In this document: piece after piece, positions 30,428-41,418 of the stretch | Layout: every line of letters begins with the position of its first letter | Position numbering within the stretch: position 1 is the stretch's first letter | Source: Uliginosibacterium gangwonense DSM 18521 | GTDB taxonomy: Bacteria > Pseudomonadota > Gammaproteobacteria > Burkholderiales > Rhodocyclaceae | Length of the DNA: 64,000 bases | Assembly (NCBI RefSeq): GCF_000373965.1 | Contig: NZ_KB892836.1 | Location: 739-64,738 of the forward strand | Direction of reading: 5' to 3' | The notes under the pieces: generated by a model | What the model was told of the DNA's origin: nothing | The model's database searches: none | The model's input: the letters and a program-made list of their open reading frames with translations, nothing else | Translations under genes and position numbers: made by a program

Positions 30428-32530
30428 TTACTGTTGTGCCGGTTCTTCGCTCAGCAGCGCTTTCATGGACAGCTTGACCTTGCCCTTTTCGTCGGTTTCC
30501 AGCACCTTGACGCGCACGACCTGACCTTCCTTGAGGTAGTCAGAAACGTTGTTGACGCGTTCTTTGGCGATCTGGGATACGTGCAACAGACCATCACGGC
30601 CCGGCATGATGTTGACGATAGCGCCGAAGTCCAGGATGCGGATGACCGGGCCTTCGTAGATCTTGCCGACTTCCACATCGGCGGTGATCGCGTCAATGCG
30701 GCGACGGGCTTCGTCAGCCTTGAGCTGGTCGTTTGACGACAGAGTCACGGTGCCATCATCCTGAATATCAATGATGCAGCCGGTCTCTTCGGTCAGCGCA
30801 CGGATCACAGCGCCGCCCTTGCCGATCACGTCACGGATCTTTTCCGGATTGATCTTGAAGGTGGTCATGCGCGGAGCGAATTCGGAGAGTTCCTGGGGCT
30901 TGCTGATCGACTGTTCCATCAGGCCGAGGATGTGCATACGGCCTTCCTTGGCCTGATCCAGCGCCTTGTTCATGATGGCAGGCGAGATGGAATCGATCTT
31001 CAGGTCCATCTGCAGTGCAGTCACACCATTGCGGGTACCCGCCACCTTGAAGTCCATGTCACCCAGGTGATCTTCGTCACCCAAAATGTCAGTCAGCACA
31101 GCGAAGCGGCCACCGTCCTTGATCAGGCCCATGGCGATACCCGCAACAGGTTCCTTCAACGGCACACCGGCGTCCATCATCGACAGCGAACCGCCACAGA
31201 CGGAAGCCATTGAGGAGGAACCATTGGATTCCATGATTTCGGAAACCACACGGATGGTATAGGCAAATTCCTTGGCGCTGGGCAGCACGGCAGCCAGGGC
31301 ACGCTTGGCCAAACGACCGTGGCCGATTTCACGGCGCTTGGGAGAACCCACGCGACCCGTTTCACCGGTGGAGTACGGGGGGAAGTTGTAATGGAGCATA
31401 TAGCGCTCCTTGTACTCGCCCGCAATCGCATCGATAACTTGCTCATCGCGGCCCGTACCCAGTGTGGTCACAACCAGAGCCTGGGTTTCGCCGCGCGTGA
31501 ACAACGCGGAACCGTGGGTGCGCGGCAGCACGCCGGTACGGATGGTGATGGGGCGCACGGTGCGCGTGTCGCGCCCGTCGATACGCGGCTCACCGGCCAG
31601 GATACGGTTACGCACAATGGCGGATTCCAGCTCGAACAACACGTTCTTGACGGTGTTGTCGCTGGGCGCGCCTTCTTCACCAGTTACCAAGGCCGCAATC
31701 GCCTTTTTGGTAACGGCCTTGAGCATGTCGCTCCGGGCAGACTTGCTGGTGGTGCCAAAAGCGGCTTCCAGATCAGCCTGGGCCACTTCCTTGACGCGAG
31801 CCACCAGGGCTTCGTCCTTGGCCGGAGCAGTCCATTCCCATTCAGGCTTGCCAGCCACTTCAACCAGTTCATGGATGGCTTGGATGGCGGCTTGCATTTG
31901 TTGGTGGCCGAACACGACAGCGCCCAGCATCACGTCTTCGGACAGCTCGGAAGCTTCGGATTCCACCATCAGCACGCCGACTTCCGTACCTGCAACCACC
32001 AGATCCATCTGGCTGGATTGCAGTTGGGTCACAGTCGGGTTCAGGATGTACTGGCCATCGACATAACCCACGCGGGCAGCGCCAATCGGACCATTGAAGG
32101 GGATGCCGGAAACAGCCAGCGCGGCCGAGGTAGCCAGCATGGCGGGAATATCGCCATCGACTTCCGGGTTTTGCGACAGCACGGTGGCCACAACCTGAAC
32201 CTCGTTGTAGAAGCCATCCGGGAAAAGCGGGCGGATCGGGCGGTCGATCAGACGGGAAGTCAGCGTTTCCTTCTCGGTCGGACGGCCTTCACGCTTGAAG
32301 AAGCCCCCGGGAATACGACCCGCAGCGTAGAACTTCTCCATGTAATCAACGGTCAGCGGAAAAAAGTCCTGACCAGGCTTGGCATCCTTGGCACCCACAA
32401 CAGTAGCCAGCACCACGGTGTCATCCATGGTCACGATCACGGCACCATGCGCTTGACGGGCAACCTCGCCCGTTTCGAAGGTTACGGTATGTTGACCGTA
32501 CTGAAAGCTTTTCTTGATAGCAGTAGGCAC
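30428..32530 (-). CDS. pnp: Polyribonucleotide nucleotidyltransferase (PNPase)
   Basis: 700 residues, full length. Two RNase PH-like halves (about 5-230 and 315-540, with [18 protein letters not shown] and [21 protein letters not shown]), then KH ([20 protein letters not shown]) and S1 ([33 protein letters not shown]) RNA-binding domains. It degrades RNA 3' to 5' by phosphorolysis and is a degradosome partner. The start is GTG at 32530 behind AAAGGA. It lies downstream of rpsO in the conserved order, separated from it by a terminator hairpin, so it can be read through from rpsO or from its own leader. Confidence 0.98.
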   Translation of the reverse strand: MPTAIKKSFQYGQHTVTFETGEVARQAHGAVIVTMDDTVVLATVVGAKDAKPGQDFFPLTVDYMEKFYAAGRIPGGFFKREGRPTEKETLTSRLIDRPIRPLFPDGFYNEVQVVATVLSQNPEVDGDIPAMLATSAALAVSGIPFNGPIGAARVGYVDGQYILNPTVTQLQSSQMDLVVAGTEVGVLMVESEASELSEDVMLGAVVFGHQQMQAAIQAIHELVEVAGKPEWEWTAPAKDEALVARVKEVAQADLEAAFGTTSKSARSDMLKAVTKKAIAALVTGEEGAPSDNTVKNVLFELESAIVRNRILAGEPRIDGRDTRTVRPITIRTGVLPRTHGSALFTRGETQALVVTTLGTGRDEQVIDAIAGEYKERYMLHYNFPPYSTGETGRVGSPKRREIGHGRLAKRALAAVLPSAKEFAYTIRVVSEIMESNGSSSMASVCGGSLSMMDAGVPLKEPVAGIAMGLIKDGGRFAVLTDILGDEDHLGDMDFKVAGTRNGVTALQMDLKIDSISPAIMNKALDQAKEGRMHILGLMEQSISKPQELSEFAPRMTTFKINPEKIRDVIGKGGAVIRALTEETGCIIDIQDDGTVTLSSNDQLKADEARRRIDAITADVEVGKIYEGPVIRILDFGAIVNIMPGRDGLLHVSQIAKERVNNVSDYLKEGQVVRVKVLETDEKGKVKLSMKALLSEEPAQQ

Positions 32531-32642
32531 GGAAATTCCTTTCTTATTCGATAACGGTCATCATCGAACGATGCGACCCATTTAAGTATTGTCCAAAAGC
32601 GTCCTGGCACAACACGCATACACATGCATGCCAAAAAAACGC

Positions 32643-32680
32643 AAAAAAGCCGGCGTGCCTAACAGGCTAGCGCCGGCTTT
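32643..32680 (-). terminator. Terminator between rpsO and pnp
   Basis: On the minus strand AAAGCCGGCG pairs with CGCCGGCTTT (32671-32680 with 32646-32655), with an inner AGCCTGTTAGGC hairpin, and runs into six T. In the rpsO-pnp family of operons a hairpin here ends part of the rpsO transcripts. Confidence 0.9.
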
Positions 32681-32737
32681 GCCGTGTCAACGCGGGGCCA
32701 GCCCGCGCTGATTGGACGCTTTAGAGAGCATTACTGA

Positions 32738-33007
32738 TTACTTGCGCAGGCCGAGGCGCTCGATCAGGGCGCGGTAACCTTGGAAGTTCTTCTTCTTCAG
32801 GTAGTCCAGCAGCTTGCGACGCTGACTAACCATCTTGAGCAGACCACGACGGGAATGGTGATCCTTAACGTTGGCCTTGAAGTGATCGGTCAGGCCGTTG
32901 ATGCGAGCGGTCAGCAGCGCAACCTGCACCTCGGGGGAACCAGTGTCGCCAGCGGCGCGCTGAAAGTCAGCAACGATTTGCGCTTTTTGTTCGGTAGCAA
33001 TAGCCAT
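32738..33007 (-). CDS. rpsO: 30S ribosomal protein S15
   Basis: 89 residues, the exact bacterial S15 length, with the signature [43 protein letters not shown]15 binds 16S rRNA at the three-way junction of helices 20-22 early in small-subunit assembly. In E. coli it also represses its own translation through a leader structure; I did not find an equivalent here by eye. It lies between truB and pnp in the standard order. Confidence 0.99.
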   Translation of the reverse strand: MAIATEQKAQIVADFQRAAGDTGSPEVQVALLTARINGLTDHFKANVKDHHSRRGLLKMVSQRRKLLDYLKKKNFQGYRALIERLGLRK

Positions 33008-33103
33008 ATTCTGTCTCTTGAAACGATTGTCCTTTTAGCAAGCTGGTGATTATATACAAGCCTGCTGCATTAACACAAGCACTTGATTCAGTGCCCCCTT
33101 TTT

Positions 33104-34015
33104 TCAACCCGCCTGACTGGCCAACAAGCGCACAGGTTTGAGTCCCCCTGCGCCATCGGCCAGCCCCAGGCCCAGAAAATTTCCTTCTCCGCCATACATG
33201 CGCACTTCCCCTGCAGCGCAGGGCAGCATGGTTGGCTGGCCGTGCATGATCCGTTGCACGCCCTGCTCGTCCAGATTTACCGCTGGTAGATGTGCCAAAA
33301 GGGCATCTGGCGGCGCCAGCAGAGTACCACGCTGGCTTTCATCAATCTCAGTCAGCGCCTCAAGCGTATGGGCTGACTGCACATCCAGCTCACCGATGGC
33401 GGTACGACGCAAGGCAATCAGATGCGCGCCACATCCCAAGGCTTCTCCCATGTCTTCAGCCAGGGTCCGCACATAGGTACCCTTGCTGCATCGCACGGAA
33501 AAAGCCACGTCATTGCCATTGCGCCACTGGATATCCAGTGAAATGATCACAACACGGCGCTTTTCACGCTCAATCTCAATCCCCGCCCTGGCGTACTCGT
33601 ACAAGGCACGGCCTTGATGCTTGAGCGCCGAATGCATGGGCGGGATTTGTTCAATCTCGCCCCAAAAACGCAACTCCATAGCATCCAGCGCCGCCTCACT
33701 GACATCCACCGGACGTTCGCGCAGAATCTCGCCCTCGGCGTCGCCTGTCGTAGTGGTTTGCCCCAGGCGCATCACCGCCTCATAGGTCTTGTCGGCTTCA
33801 AGCAAGCGATTGGAAAACTTGGTTGCCTCGCCAAAGCACAGCGGTAACAAGCCAGTCGCCATCGGGTCAAGTGTGCCGGTATGACCCGCCTTGGCGGCAG
33901 AAAACAACCTGCGCACCTTTTGCAGCGCGTCGTTGGAACTCAAGCCACCGGGTTTATCCAGCAGAAGTACACCGTCTACATTCTGCCAACGTTTACGTAT
34001 GGGTGTCTGAGTCAT
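33104..34015 (-). CDS. truB: tRNA pseudouridine-55 synthase
   Basis: 303 residues. The N-terminal motif DGVLLLDKPGGLSSNDALQKV and the catalytic motif GHTGTLDPMATGLLPLCFG (nucleophile Asp50) identify TruB, which makes pseudouridine 55 in the T loop of tRNAs. The conserved YxAxxxLG-type segment appears as YEAVMRLGQ, and a C-terminal PUA-like part is present. Its ATG overlaps the rbfA stop by 4 bases, so both come from the nusA-infB transcript. Confidence 0.98.
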   Translation of the reverse strand: MTQTPIRKRWQNVDGVLLLDKPGGLSSNDALQKVRRLFSAAKAGHTGTLDPMATGLLPLCFGEATKFSNRLLEADKTYEAVMRLGQTTTTGDAEGEILRERPVDVSEAALDAMELRFWGEIEQIPPMHSALKHQGRALYEYARAGIEIEREKRRVVIISLDIQWRNGNDVAFSVRCSKGTYVRTLAEDMGEALGCGAHLIALRRTAIGELDVQSAHTLEALTEIDESQRGTLLAPPDALLAHLPAVNLDEQGVQRIMHGQPTMLPCAAGEVRMYGGEGNFLGLGLADGAGGLKPVRLLASQAG

Positions 34016-34419
34016 GCCTGCGAGTCTTGTCCTTCGGGCGATGCATCGTCCTCAGGCTCATGTGCCCTGTCAGTTGCAATAGCCTCATCAATCAGGGCAG
34101 AAAGACGATTGCCTTCGATGATCGAGTTGTCATATACAAAATGCAATTCCGGGGTGGTATGGATACGCACCCTGCGGCGCAGCTCGCGGCGCAAGAAGCC
34201 GCTGGCGCGCTTGAGCCCGATGAGAATGGACTCCAACCCCTCCTCGCCATTCATCGAGGTGAAATACACCTTGGCGTGTGCATAGTCCGGCGTCAATTCC
34301 ACATCGGTGAGCGAAATAAAACCCACACGCGGATCTTTGACTTCAAGCCGGATCAATTCAGCCAGCTCGCGTTTGATTTGTTCGGCCACCCGGGCGCTGC
34401 GAGAAAATTCCTTAGGCAT
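34012..34419 (-). CDS. rbfA: 30S ribosome-binding factor A
   Basis: 135 residues with the RbfA motifs RSARVAEQIKRELAELI, DPRVGFISLTDVELTPDYAHAKVYF and LRRRVRIHTTPELHFVYD. RbfA is a KH-fold factor for late 30S maturation (16S rRNA 5' end and helix 1) and for growth in the cold. GGAGG precedes the ATG. The C-terminal 20 residues are acidic and poorly conserved. It sits between infB and truB; an intrinsic-terminator-like hairpin separates it from infB. Confidence 0.98.
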   Translation of the reverse strand: MPKEFSRSARVAEQIKRELAELIRLEVKDPRVGFISLTDVELTPDYAHAKVYFTSMNGEEGLESILIGLKRASGFLRRELRRRVRIHTTPELHFVYDNSIIEGNRLSALIDEAIATDRAHEPEDDASPEGQDSQA

Positions 34420-34445
34420 ATCCGCCTCCTATACTAATACACGCT

Positions 34446-34472
34446 GAAAACAAACGGGCCCCGCAGGGCCCG
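34446..34472 (-). terminator. Terminator-like hairpin between infB and rbfA
   Basis: CGGGCCC (34455-34461) and GGGCCCG (34466-34472) form a 7-bp GC stem with a 4-base loop; on the minus strand it is followed by TTTGTTTTC. It lies inside the conserved operon, so it would lower rather than block rbfA-truB expression. Confidence 0.65.
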
Positions 34473-34500
34473 CTTGCCGCCGCATTCAGTGGCGACGCAA

Positions 34501-37458
34501 TTACAACGTGCGGGCAATTTCCTGGATTTCGTACACTTCCAGTTGATCACCAACCTGGATGTCGTTGAAATTCTTCAAGGACAGACCACATTCGTAGGCT
34601 GACTTGACTTCCTTAACGTCATCCTTAAAGCGCTTGAGCGACTCCAACTCGCCATCATGCATCACCACGTGATTGCGCAGTACGCGAACACGCGAAGAAC
34701 GCTTGATCACACCGTCGAGCACATAACAACCGGCAATCGAACCCACCTTCGAGATGACGAAGACCTGACGGATCTCCACCGTACCGATGACCTGTTCGCG
34801 TTTTTCTGGTGCCAACATGCCAGACAGCGCCGACTTCACTTCATCCACAGCATCGTAAATGATGTTGTAGTAGCGGATATCCACACCGAAGCTCTCTGCG
34901 AGCTTGCGGGCATTGGCATCAGCACGGGTGTTGAAGCCGATAATGACAGCACCGGAAGCCTGCGCCAGATTGACGTCGGACTCGGAAATGCCGCCCACCG
35001 CACCGTGGATGACATTGACGCGGACTTCCTCGTTCGACAGCTTGGCCAAGGCATGCACCAAGGCTTCTTGCGAACCCTGCACGTCTGCCTTGACGATCAA
35101 GGCCAGCGACTTGGTCTCGCCTTCCTTCATCTGATCCATGATGGATTCGAGCTTGGCGGCCTGCTGCTTGGCCAGCTTCACATCGCGGAACTTGCCTTGA
35201 CGGAACAGGGCAATTTCACGGGCACGGCGCTCGTCAGTCATGCCCATCGCCTCATCACCGGCACCCGGCACATCGGACAAGCCGAGGATTTCCACGGGAA
35301 TCGACGGACCGGCTTCGTTGATCGACTTACCGTTCTCATCCAGCATGGCGCGAACCCTGCCGAAGGTTGCCCCTGCCAGCACCACGTCACCACGACGCAG
35401 GGTGCCACTGAGCACCAGCATGGTTGCGACTGGGCCACGGCCCTTGTCCAGACGGGCCTCAATGATCAGCCCCTTGGCAGGCGCCTCGACAGCGGCCTTG
35501 AGTTCCAGCACTTCAGCCTGCAGCAGGACGTTTTCGAGCAGTTCATCAATCCCTTGCCCCGTCTTGGCAGACACCGGGCAGAATGGAGAATCACCACCGT
35601 ACTCTTCCGGCACCACGCCTTCAGCCACCAGTTCCTGCTTGACGCGCTCTGGGTTGGCTTCGGGCTTGTCGATCTTGTTGACCGCCACCACGATTGGCAC
35701 ACCTGCGGCCTTGGCGTGGTGAATAGCTTCCTTGGTCTGGGGCATCACACCGTCGTCGGCAGCCACCACTAGAATCACAATGTCGGTTGCCTTGGCACCC
35801 CGTGCACGCATGGCCGTAAAGGCTTCGTGCCCCGGGGTATCCAGGAAGGAAATCACGCCACGCGGCGTTTTCACATGGTAGGCACCAATGTGCTGCGTGA
35901 TCCCGCCCGCTTCACCCGCTGCCACCTTGGTACGGCGGATGTGGTCAAGCAAAGAGGTCTTGCCGTGGTCGACGTGACCCATGATGGTCACCACCGGCGC
36001 ACGCGGTTCCAGCTTCACATCTTGCGCTTCTGTACCATCGACCAGGAAGGCTTCCGGATCATCCAGCTTGGCTGCAACAGCGACGTGCCCCAACTCTTCA
36101 ACCACGATCATCGCGGTTTCCTGGTCAAGCACCTGGTTGATGGTCACCATCTGACCCAACATCATCATCTTCTTGATGACTTCGGTCGCCTTCACCGACA
36201 TCTTGTGGGCCAAATCAGCCACGCTGATGGTCTCAGGCACGTGAACTTCACGCGCAACAGGTTCGGTCGGAGCCTGGAACTGTGACTGCTCATTATTGCC
36301 ATGACGGCCACCGCCATGCTTGCCCCCCCCCTTGCCGCCACGCCAGCCGCCTGCGCCGCCCGCTGTATCGCCACGGGTCTTGATGCTGCCGCGCTTCTTG
36401 GCATCATCCTGTTTCCAGCCCGGATTGTTGTTACCCTTGGAAGCGGGCTGCCCTGGTTGCTTTTTACCAGCATTCGCATCAGCAGCCTTGGCAGGCTTGT
36501 GCAATGTATTGCCAGAATCCTTGCGGGCCTGAGGCGCAGCAGGAGCGGGCTTTGGACGCGCAGCCGCCGCCGCGTCGGCAACAGCCTTGGCTTCAGCCGC
36601 CTTGCGGGCAACCTCCTCCGCAGTCTTGCGGGCCGCAATGCGCTCCTGCTTTTCCTTCAGCTCGGCAGCCTGACGCGCCAACAGCTCACGGTGCCGCATC
36701 GCTTCACGCTCACTATTGGTCATAGGACGCGGTGCAGCTGATGCTTCGGCAGGTTTCTGCACGACGGTAGCGCGACTATGGGGCTTTGCTGGCGCCGCAG
36801 GTGTCGGCTCCTTGGCTGCCACGGGCGCGACCACCGGCTCTGCTTTGGGTTCAGGTGCCGGAGCGGGTTTGGGCTCCATGACAGGTTCCGGCTTGGGTTC
36901 AGGCACAGGTTCTGGTTTCGGCTCGGGCTTAGGTTCGGGAACCGGCTCAGGCTTGGGCTCCGGTTCAGGTTGCGGAGCAGGCTCTACAACCGGTGCGGGC
37001 TCGGGCTTTGGTTCAGGCTGAGGCGCGGGCGCAGCAACAATCTCCGGCTCCGGTGCAGAGACTTCAGCCACAACCACGGGAGCGGCGACCTCAGGCTCAA
37101 CAACGCTGGGTTGTACCTCCAATGTAGCATCCTGCTCCACGGTCTCTTCAGGCGCATTCTCATCGCGCTTGACGAAAACCCGCTTCTTGCGAACCTCAAC
37201 CTGGATAGTGCGAGCCTTACCGGTGGCGTCAGCAGACTTGATCTCGGAGGTCTGTTTGCGAGTCAAGGTAATCTTGGACTTGGCGAGCGAATCGCCATGG
37301 GCCTTACGCAGATATTCGAGCAAACGAGCCTTATCCTGCTCGCTGACGAGGTCGGACGGACCCTTATTCGCCACACCAGCCTTCCCGAATTGTTCGAGCA
37401 GCGCCTGTATGGGCATTTTCAATTCAGTAGCGAAATCCGCCACACTCATTTGGGCCAT
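34501..37458 (-). CDS. infB: Translation initiation factor IF-2
   Basis: 985 residues. An IF2_N domain starts the protein ([28 protein letters not shown]). Residues about 110-400 are a charged, low-complexity linker with Pro-Glu-Lys repeats and a Gly-rich end ([18 protein letters not shown]). The GTPase core follows (GHVDHGKT near 490, [16 protein letters not shown]), then domains II-IV. IF-2 brings formyl-Met-tRNA to the ribosome and promotes subunit joining. ATG 37458 is preceded by GGAGGG; an upstream in-frame start would add 14 residues that do not fit the family. Lies between nusA and rbfA as usual. Confidence 0.98.
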   Translation of the reverse strand: MAQMSVADFATELKMPIQALLEQFGKAGVANKGPSDLVSEQDKARLLEYLRKAHGDSLAKSKITLTRKQTSEIKSADATGKARTIQVEVRKKRVFVKRDENAPEETVEQDATLEVQPSVVEPEVAAPVVVAEVSAPEPEIVAAPAPQPEPKPEPAPVVEPAPQPEPEPKPEPVPEPKPEPKPEPVPEPKPEPVMEPKPAPAPEPKAEPVVAPVAAKEPTPAAPAKPHSRATVVQKPAEASAAPRPMTNSEREAMRHRELLARQAAELKEKQERIAARKTAEEVARKAAEAKAVADAAAAARPKPAPAAPQARKDSGNTLHKPAKAADANAGKKQPGQPASKGNNNPGWKQDDAKKRGSIKTRGDTAGGAGGWRGGKGGGKHGGGRHGNNEQSQFQAPTEPVAREVHVPETISVADLAHKMSVKATEVIKKMMMLGQMVTINQVLDQETAMIVVEELGHVAVAAKLDDPEAFLVDGTEAQDVKLEPRAPVVTIMGHVDHGKTSLLDHIRRTKVAAGEAGGITQHIGAYHVKTPRGVISFLDTPGHEAFTAMRARGAKATDIVILVVAADDGVMPQTKEAIHHAKAAGVPIVVAVNKIDKPEANPERVKQELVAEGVVPEEYGGDSPFCPVSAKTGQGIDELLENVLLQAEVLELKAAVEAPAKGLIIEARLDKGRGPVATMLVLSGTLRRGDVVLAGATFGRVRAMLDENGKSINEAGPSIPVEILGLSDVPGAGDEAMGMTDERRAREIALFRQGKFRDVKLAKQQAAKLESIMDQMKEGETKSLALIVKADVQGSQEALVHALAKLSNEEVRVNVIHGAVGGISESDVNLAQASGAVIIGFNTRADANARKLAESFGVDIRYYNIIYDAVDEVKSALSGMLAPEKREQVIGTVEIRQVFVISKVGSIAGCYVLDGVIKRSSRVRVLRNHVVMHDGELESLKRFKDDVKEVKSAYECGLSLKNFNDIQVGDQLEVYEIQEIARTL
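36830..37020 (-). repeat. Pro-Glu-Lys repeat tract within infB
   Basis: The linker of IF-2 encodes tandem PEPKPEP and PVPEPKPEP units, about 60 residues, visible as repeated GGTTCAGG/GGCTTGGG-type blocks on the plus strand. Such tracts vary in length between strains and act as a flexible tether. Confidence 0.85.
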
Positions 37459-37480
37459 CGTGTACTTCCCTCCCCGCTCT

Positions 37481-38953
37481 TTACTCGAACCAATGCGCAC
37501 GCGCCTTGGTAATCAGATCCTTGGCACGCGCCTCGTCGATCGAACCGATCTCGACCAACTCATCGACCGCCAGATCTGCAAGGTCGTCGCGTGTCTTCAC
37601 ATTGGCCTTGGCGAGACTTGCCGCCAGCGCCTTATCCATACCATCGATGCTGAGCAGGTCGTCAGAAACACCTTCTAACTGCTCTTCATTCACGATGGCT
37701 TCGGTCAGCAACACATTGCGTGCGCGCTGACGCAACTCATTTACCGTGTCTTCGTCGAAGGCTTCAATCTCAAGCATTTCGGCAATCGGCACGTAGGCAA
37801 CTTCTTCCAGCGAGGAGAAACCTTCCTCGATCAGAATGTCGGCCACTTCTTCATCCACATCCATCTTGTCGCAGAACAGCGCACGCAGGCGACCACGCTC
37901 TACTTCGCTCTTCTGGGCGGCATCCTCAACCGTCATCAGGTTGATATTCCAGCCGGTCAGCTCAGAAGCCAGCTTGACGTTCTGACCACCACGGCCGATA
38001 GCCATGGCCAGATTGTTATCATCCACCACCACATCCATCGAGTGTGCTTCTTCATCCACCACGATGGAGCTGACTTCGGCAGGCGCCAGGGCGTTGATCA
38101 CGAACTGGGCGGCCTCAGGCGACCACAGCACAATATCAACGTTCTCGCCACCCAGCTCATTGCGCACAGCGGTCACGCGGGAGCCACGCAGGCCCACGCA
38201 GGTACCGATGGGGTCAATGCGTGAATCATTGGCCTTGACAGCAATCTTGGCACGCAAACCTGCATCACGCGCAGCCGCCTTGATCTCCAGAAGGCCGTCT
38301 TCAATTTCCGGCACTTCGAGCTCAAACAGCTTCATGATGAACTGCGGAGCGCTACGCGAGAGCACCAATTGCGGGCCACGGGCACCACGGTCGATGCGCA
38401 ACAAGAAGGCGCGCACACGATCGCCAACCCGCAGGTTTTCTTTCGGAATCTGTTGGTCACGCGGCAGGACGGCTTCCATCCGGCCCACTTCGATAATGGC
38501 GTTGCCACGCTCGATGCGCTTGACCGAACCAACCACCAGGCTTTCCTGGCGCTCCAAGAAATCATTGAGAATCTGCTCACGCTCGGCGTCGCGGATTTTT
38601 TGCAGAATCACCTGCTTGGCGGCCTGGGCGCCGATGCGACCAAAATCGACCGGCTCAAGCGGCTCTTCAATGAATTCCCCAATCTGGATATCCGGGAATT
38701 GCTCGCGTGCATCGATGACCCCCATCTGGGCTTCATCATTTTCAACTTCTGCATCAAGCAAGACTTCCCAGCGCCGGAAAGCTTCGTAATCGCCCGTTTC
38801 ACGGTTGATCGAAACCCTCACATCTGCGTCGTCATGAATCCACTTCTTGGTTGCAGAAGCAAGCGCCATTTCCAGCGCAGTAAAGACGATTTCTTTGGAC
38901 ACGTTCTTTTCGCGTGCCAGAGCGTCGACAAGCAGCAACACTTCGCGGCTCAT
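37481..38953 (-). CDS. nusA: Transcription termination/antitermination factor NusA
   Basis: 490 residues with the full proteobacterial layout: an N-terminal RNAP-binding domain (1-125), S1 (about 135-200), two KH domains (about 205-345, with [24 protein letters not shown] and [24 protein letters not shown]) and two acidic C-terminal AR repeats. NusA binds RNA polymerase and modulates pausing, hairpin-dependent termination and antitermination. It lies between rimP and infB. In E. coli NusA represses its own operon through the leader; a T-tailed hairpin in the leader here (39422-39447) makes that plausible. Confidence 0.98.
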   Translation of the reverse strand: MSREVLLLVDALAREKNVSKEIVFTALEMALASATKKWIHDDADVRVSINRETGDYEAFRRWEVLLDAEVENDEAQMGVIDAREQFPDIQIGEFIEEPLEPVDFGRIGAQAAKQVILQKIRDAEREQILNDFLERQESLVVGSVKRIERGNAIIEVGRMEAVLPRDQQIPKENLRVGDRVRAFLLRIDRGARGPQLVLSRSAPQFIMKLFELEVPEIEDGLLEIKAAARDAGLRAKIAVKANDSRIDPIGTCVGLRGSRVTAVRNELGGENVDIVLWSPEAAQFVINALAPAEVSSIVVDEEAHSMDVVVDDNNLAMAIGRGGQNVKLASELTGWNINLMTVEDAAQKSEVERGRLRALFCDKMDVDEEVADILIEEGFSSLEEVAYVPIAEMLEIEAFDEDTVNELRQRARNVLLTEAIVNEEQLEGVSDDLLSIDGMDKALAASLAKANVKTRDDLADLAVDELVEIGSIDEARAKDLITKARAHWFE

Positions 38954-38981
38954 TGTTTCTATCCCCTGAAAGCGAACTCAA

Positions 38982-39410
38982 TCAAAACTTCGGCACCAGA
39001 CGCGCCTTATCCACCTGATCCAGCGGAAAAGCGAACTCGCCCTTTTCGGTCCGAACGACCACAGTACCGTCACGCACCCCTTCAAGGACACCAGCAAAAT
39101 TACGCTGATTGCCCACAGGGATACGCACCCGGATCTGCACGTTCTGCCCAGCAAAGCGTTCAAAATCAGCCTGTTTCTTCAATGGCCGATCAAGCCCTGG
39201 GGATGATATTTCCAGACGATCGTAATCGACATTTTCAACTTCAAACACGCGCTGCAGATGACTGCTTACTGTGGCACAGTCATCCACATTCACTCCGCGT
39301 TCGATATCGATAAACACGCGCAGCAGTCTAGCCTTGGGGGACATCTCGATATCCACGAGTTCATATCCAAGGCCATTTACCGCTTGCTCAACAATCTGTA
39401 CTAGATCCAT
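38982..39410 (-). CDS. rimP: Ribosome maturation factor RimP
   Basis: 142 residues, typical of RimP, with the N-terminal alpha/beta domain (GYELVDIEMSPKARLLRVFID), the conserved VDDCATVSSHLQRVFEVEN and LEISSPGLDRPLKK, and the C-terminal Sm-like barrel. RimP is needed for 30S assembly. ATG 39410 was chosen; an upstream in-frame start would add 20 residues encoded by the leader hairpin region. It is the first gene of the rimP-nusA-infB-rbfA-truB transcript. Confidence 0.97.
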   Translation of the reverse strand: MDLVQIVEQAVNGLGYELVDIEMSPKARLLRVFIDIERGVNVDDCATVSSHLQRVFEVENVDYDRLEISSPGLDRPLKKQADFERFAGQNVQIRVRIPVGNQRNFAGVLEGVRDGTVVVRTEKGEFAFPLDQVDKARLVPKF

Positions 39411-39421
39411 TCCGGCGCCAC

Positions 39422-39447
39422 AAATAAAAAATGGGCACAATGCCCAT
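39422..39447 (-). terminator. T-tailed hairpin in rimP-nusA leader (terminator or attenuator)
   Basis: On the minus strand ATGGGCA-TTG-TGCCCAT is followed directly by TTTTTATTTG. It ends 12 bases before the rimP ATG and lies downstream of a good sigma-70 promoter, so it would be transcribed as part of the leader. It can also stop read-through from rluB. Confidence 0.75.
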
Positions 39448-39511
39448 CTCGATAACCGAACCGAACGCACCTCTTGCGAGGTCAGCCAGCCCGAATCAAC
39501 AAAACAAAGCG

Positions 39512-39540
39512 ATCATAACACGTTGAAGGCGCGCAGTAAA
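39512..39540 (-). promoter_or_regulatory. Sigma-70-like promoter for rimP-nusA-infB operon
   Basis: On the minus strand TTTACT (39540-39535) and TATGAT (39517-39512) are separated by exactly 17 bases. The predicted start near 39505 gives a leader of about 95 bases that includes the T-tailed hairpin. Confidence 0.6.
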
Positions 39541-39600
39541 TCGCTATGACACATTCCCAACCCTCATCTAGAGGATTGGGATGCAAAAGCAAACGACTGA

Positions 39601-41418
39601 TCAAGCTTCCCTGGGAGGCCCGCCCGAGGGCCGAATACGCCGAGGTCCGCGCGAGCGACGCTTGCCGTTGTTATGCTTGCCGCCATTATTGGGGCTATTG
39701 GCATTGTCACGGTTATTCGCGTGATCGTGGTTGTTGGCATTCGGCTTCGGCCCCATCGCGGCTTGCGGCCTGGGGGCACCACCACTCCCCCCCCCCTCCT
39801 TGACCGGATGTGGCCGCGTGCTGCGCGGGCCCTTGGGCTTGCGCTGGTCTTGCGGACGAACCTGACGCTTCTCGACCGGCTTGCCGGTCAAACGCTGTAC
39901 CAGATCGGCAGCCATTTCTTCATACATGCCACGCTTGAGGCGACGCGGCAACTCCACCGGGCCATACCGCACCCGCATCAGGCGGCTGACCGTCAAGCCC
40001 AGGCTTTCAAACATGCGCCGGACTTCGCGGTTGCGGCCTTCGGAGATGGTGACGCGATACCAGCGGTTAGCCCCGTCGCCGCCTTCAGGGCGAACAGTGC
40101 CGAACTTTGCCAGACCATCTTCCAGTTGAATGCCATCGAGCAATTGCTTGATCTGTTCATCGCTCAGCTCGCCCATCAGGCGCACGGCGTATTCACGATC
40201 CAGCTCATAGCGCGGATGCATCATACGGTTGGCCAGCTCACCATCATCGGTAAACAGCAGCAAACCAGAAGTGTTGAAGTCCAGACGGCCGATGGCGATC
40301 CAGCGCCCACGCTTGAGCATAGGCAGGCGATCAAATACGCTGGGGCGACCCTCCGGGTCATCACGCGATACGATCTCGCCTTCCGGCTTGTGATAGACCA
40401 GCACGCGCGCAGCGCGCTCGGCAAAGCGCACGTTGATGAGCCTGCCATTGACCTTGACGCGGTCCCCCGGCACGATTTTCTGCCCCAGGAAAGATGGCAT
40501 GCCGTTGACGCTCACACGCCCGGCCATGATCCAATCTTCCACCTCACGGCGTGAGGCATACCCGGCAGCGGCCAGCACTTTCTGGATGCGCTCCCCCTCG
40601 GCATCCAGCAGTTCACTCTTGCCATTACGGGCCTGGGGTTGTGCCCCCTTGCGCCCGCCATGCCCTGTTGCTGCGGGTTCGCCGCCAACTACGCCGGGCT
40701 GGTTGATACGGTGGAGAAAGGCCAATTGACTGTCATCCTCATTTTCGTCAAATTCTTCATCATCCTTGCTGCCACCGGGATAAGCATCGTTGCGATAATC
40801 ATCACTCAGATAATCGTCGTCGGAATCAGCGCTAGGTTGCACCTGGGTTGGTGCCTGGACTGGAACGGCAGACGTCACAACCGTAGGCGCAGGTCTTGAA
40901 ACGGGGGCAGAAACAGGTGCGAGTGCTGGTACTGGCGTTGGCTCAAGCTCAACAGGTGCAATGGGCAGCTCCAACTGCACGTCCACCGGGATCAAGATTG
41001 CTTTTTTGCGCGGAGTCCGCAGCTTGACAAGCTTCACTTCAGGCTCAACAACGGCTGGCTCTGGCTTCTTGCGAGAGACACGCGGCTTGGTAGCCTTTAC
41101 CACCTCGGCTTCTACAACCGCAGCTTCCGCTTTTTTGCGCGAAGCCTTTGGTTTGACAAGCTTCACTTCAGGCTCAACGACAACGGCTTCCGGCTTTTTG
41201 CGGGAAGCGCGAGGCTTGGCGGCTGGCGCTTGAACCTCCGTGTCAACTGGCGCTGCTTTTTTGCGTGAGGCGCGTGGCTTGCTCACGGGGGCCTCTATTT
41301 CAGGCACCTCTGGTTTGGCGCGCGGGGTACGCGGCTTACGGGCGCTCACAGGCGCAACCGTCTCACCCGTCTCCGGGTTCGTGCGCGTCTGACGACGCGG
41401 CTTCTGCGGTGTCGACAA
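39601..41418 (-). CDS. rluB: 23S rRNA pseudouridine-2605 synthase (RluB type) with repeat-rich N-terminal extension
   Basis: 605 residues, about twice E. coli RluB. An S4 domain (about 245-305: [30 protein letters not shown]) and the catalytic domain ([23 protein letters not shown], nucleophile Asp380) identify the RsuA/RluB family. Residues 28-142 contain five or six imperfect KPRASRKK repeats with acidic spacers; the last 80 residues are rich in Arg, Gly, Asn and Pro. Such basic ends are common in betaproteobacterial RluB and probably bind rRNA. The start appears to be TTG at 41418, overlapping the scpB end by 56 bases; GGAG lies upstream. Confidence 0.93.
   Translation of the reverse strand: MSTPQKPRRQTRTNPETGETVAPVSARKPRTPRAKPEVPEIEAPVSKPRASRKKAAPVDTEVQAPAAKPRASRKKPEAVVVEPEVKLVKPKASRKKAEAAVVEAEVVKATKPRVSRKKPEPAVVEPEVKLVKLRTPRKKAILIPVDVQLELPIAPVELEPTPVPALAPVSAPVSRPAPTVVTSAVPVQAPTQVQPSADSDDDYLSDDYRNDAYPGGSKDDEEFDENEDDSQLAFLHRINQPGVVGGEPAATGHGGRKGAQPQARNGKSELLDAEGERIQKVLAAAGYASRREVEDWIMAGRVSVNGMPSFLGQKIVPGDRVKVNGRLINVRFAERAARVLVYHKPEGEIVSRDDPEGRPSVFDRLPMLKRGRWIAIGRLDFNTSGLLLFTDDGELANRMMHPRYELDREYAVRLMGELSDEQIKQLLDGIQLEDGLAKFGTVRPEGGDGANRWYRVTISEGRNREVRRMFESLGLTVSRLMRVRYGPVELPRRLKRGMYEEMAADLVQRLTGKPVEKRQVRPQDQRKPKGPRSTRPHPVKEGGGSGGAPRPQAAMGPKPNANNHDHANNRDNANSPNNGGKHNNGKRRSRGPRRIRPSGGPPREA
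40992..41337 (-). repeat. KPRASRKK repeat tract within rluB
   Basis: About five imperfect units of 20-22 residues, each a basic KPRxSRKK core followed by an acidic spacer such as [10 protein letters not shown]. At the DNA level the GCTTTTTTGCG/GGCTTTTTGCG blocks recur at about 66-base spacing. Confidence 0.85.

Noticed and set aside
31319-32554. 411-codon open frame antisense to pnp
   Set aside because: pnp is unambiguous and highly conserved; the antisense frame shows no domain.
36830-37020. Repeat tract considered as a CRISPR or mobile repeat
   Set aside because: The periodicity is codon-based, in frame within infB, and encodes Pro-Glu-Lys units; there are no spacers.
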